Source of the DNA: Halichondria panicea | Taxonomy: Eukaryota; Porifera; Demospongiae; Suberitida; Halichondriidae | Direction of reading: 5' to 3' | Length of the DNA: 64,000 nucleotides | Assembly: GCF_963675165.1 (NCBI RefSeq) | Contig: NC_087378.1 | Coordinates: 5,327,205-5,391,204 of the forward strand | In this document: positions 60,201 to 63,200 of the stretch, in pieces | Layout of the letters: every line of letters begins with the position of its first letter | Position numbering within the stretch: position 1 is the stretch's first letter | Made by a program: the position numbers and the translations under genes | Notes under the pieces: generated by a model | The model's input: only the letters and a program-made list of their open reading frames with translations | Told to the model about the DNA's origin: nothing | Databases searched by the model: none

Positions 60201-63200
60201 GAGTTTCTATAGGCTTCTAGTCATGTTTTCTTGGATTTTAATGCGTGGATTTGCAAAATAATGCTTCGTTCTCAAGTTATGCCTAGTTTTGCTTACTTGG
60301 AATGCCATTGCAGCCTTTTCAGAGGAGCACGTAGCCAAACTTGTTTACAGAGTGTTGCTACTCTACTTAGTAGTTAGCTCTGCACTAGAACGCTAGCTAT
60401 TGGTAGCTGCAAGAGTGATAAGAGAGCTGCAATTAAGGCTCTGCTGATGGCAGCCATTAATTTTTGACTTGAACTTTTAATTGGCATCGATCGTTTTTAA
60501 CAACAATCGTGGTCGATCATTACCCACTCTTTGAGTTTGCATGCAGCAAATTAATCATGTGTATAAAATTAAGCTATTAGTAGCTTTATATGTTATATAG
60601 CTTTGGCATATCCACCGAGGCATCAGCACCTGCGGTGCTTTCATTATTATCATCATTCTAACACAAAGCAAACTATAGTATATACCTCTTCTATATTAAT
60701 ACCTGATACTTTTGAGCATAGCGAGCACAGCGCAACTTGCATCACTCGTTGTCAGTATTGTAAAAACCCATGTACATTATTTCATTGAGCACAATTGTTA
60801 GGCCACTCCAAGTGACACTCTGGTTTCTGGTCCTGAAGTTTGCGGGCGGCTTTTCTCATTATGTCATTATCAATTTCACCTTATGAACTCATTATTTTGC
60901 AAATGAATATCATTATCACACTATTTTGTACCACATAGACCATTCTGCGCATGAAATAATGAGATAGAAATCCAAGAATAAAATCTGATGCGGGCGGTGG
61001 ACCAGAAACCAGAGTATCACTTGGAGTGGCCTTACATGTATACGGCTAGTGTACCTATATCTGATCCCAGTTCATATAATGTGCATATAATTAATATAAG
61101 GCTGCATGTTCTCCTCATGTTGGACATACACTACTTCGCTCTGCTGTATAATTACCTCTCTACAGATTATCCAGGATAGTGAACACAGAATTGATCAACT
61201 TTGACCTTTGGATAGAGCGTGTGGATAGCACCTTTCCTGTCTATGATATCGTTATTGAAGTTTCTCTGGAGTTGCCATCTGAAACGATTCTTAATGTGAC
61301 GCTTGACAATCTGTCTGTTAGTATGAAGAGTGTTGCAGGAAGTGAGGTTTCTGTGCTGCTTAATCGTTCTGTGCTTAGCTATGTCAACAGTACCAGCATG
61401 CAACTGCTCCACTTTGAAGGACACTTCTTACCGAATGTACCTAATGGACAAGTGATAAAACTGAATGGATCAGTTACGTTCATTGTGGATCCTTACACAT
61501 TCACAGACTATTTCACATTCCCTGATTTGTACTTTGTAAGACCCACAATTGAAGTAGAAAGGTTATCATTCAGCTCATTTATCGAAGATTCCAAAGTAGT
61601 GATTTGGGAGCTGGTACTGACAAACATTGCTGGATCACCGTTTGATCTTACTGTGGACATTTATGTAGACATGGATGTACTTCAACTTCTGTTTGTGGAT
61701 GTTCAAAGTGTAGGGTAAGTCATATGCTCACTCTCTGATTTTATTTTCACCTGGTTTTGTACTTGCATGCAATATGTTTGAGCGTTAGATCTAGTCTGCA
61801 CTTTATGTGTTCTACAGGGGAGGTCTTGGCTTTGTTTCACCAGTTCTCATGGCTAACACAACTTTCCAAGCTCAATTGGTGTTCCAGAATCTCACCTCAG
61901 TGCTGAGTGGCGGTAGTGGGATCTGCTCAGAGTGCTCAACAGAGATTGTCCTGTTAATCCACACATCACTCATCAATGATGTTGGTGACCGTAGTGCACT
62001 TGTGACTGCAAGTAGCTACTATGGGAGCGGGTCGACAGTTAGTACGGTGCGCATTGAAACACAATCTGTTATATATACTGTTCTCATAGGCATGCACTTA
62101 TATCCTGGCGTATTTATAGTCTTAACTGCTGATGGATGCATGGTGTTTTCCTCTCAATAGATCGAGTCAAGGATTACTGACATTGAGACACGCTATAGTA
62201 CAAACAATCCAGACACCAGGCACGGTATTCTCCAGGTTGGGGAAACAATGACTTTGAACATTACAATAACACAACCAGAAGTAAGTCAGATACCGTAATT
62301 ATAGTATGCTGCAGTACTGATGAGGCTCTACTTTTCTCTTGGTGAATTAGAATACCCCTAAAAAATTGTCAATGATCGGTACATTACAAAGATATGGATC
62401 ATCGAATTGTTCTTATGGATATAACTAACTAATAACCATTTGTGCATGTACATAAATTACACGAAAGACAAAATTGCAGTGGCTGTTACTATAATTATAT
62501 TTTCACTCTAGAATGTCTCGTCCAACCTGACTTTGAACCTGACCATGACCCAAACTCTACCTCTGGACTACCCAATAATTGTGTCCACAGTGACGATAGT
62601 GCACATTGGTACTAAAATTGAAAACACAGTGCTGGCCGTGGGTGACTCTGAATCATCACCACACATTACCCTAGTCTCAAATGTGAGTCCCTTGAAGCTT
62701 GTTAACACCACTGAAGGGTATTATGATTTACTACATGTAGGGGCTTTAGGTTTGAATATAGCTACGAAAAGGTGCTTAAAACTCAGTGACTTTACTATGA
62801 AAAGTATCGTTATTTGCGTGATTTGATTTTTGTCTAAACCGTGGGTATATTTTTACTTACTATAGAGTATATATTAACTACTCACCTTCCCGTTTGTCCA
62901 GAATGCTGTGACTGTTTATCTGGGAGAGGTCCTCAATAGAGGGGATGGGATGATAAATGAAGATGATCAGGTGGTGGTCAGCATCACTGCCTTTGCTCAG
63001 ACCACAGGCAACGATATGCGTAGCCAGGTAAGTGATATGACTGGTATTGTTTGAGGGAGAGTTCTGTTATCCCTGTACAACTAACACAGTGTGTAAACTG
63101 TGTGTTACCTTTCTTCCATCTTCCAGACTGTCACTCTGCACTGCTTCCTTGAAGAGCAGCCATTCGTCCAGGACAGTACAATACTGCAGCTCATACATCC

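Noticed and set aside
61167-61424. Antisense open frames of 85 codons opposite b3, repeated in several B cassettes (also 37465-37722, 43212-43469, 47783-48040)
   Set aside because: They lie exactly opposite exon b3, recur only because b3 recurs, and show no independent start context or homology. They are shadows of the sense exon.
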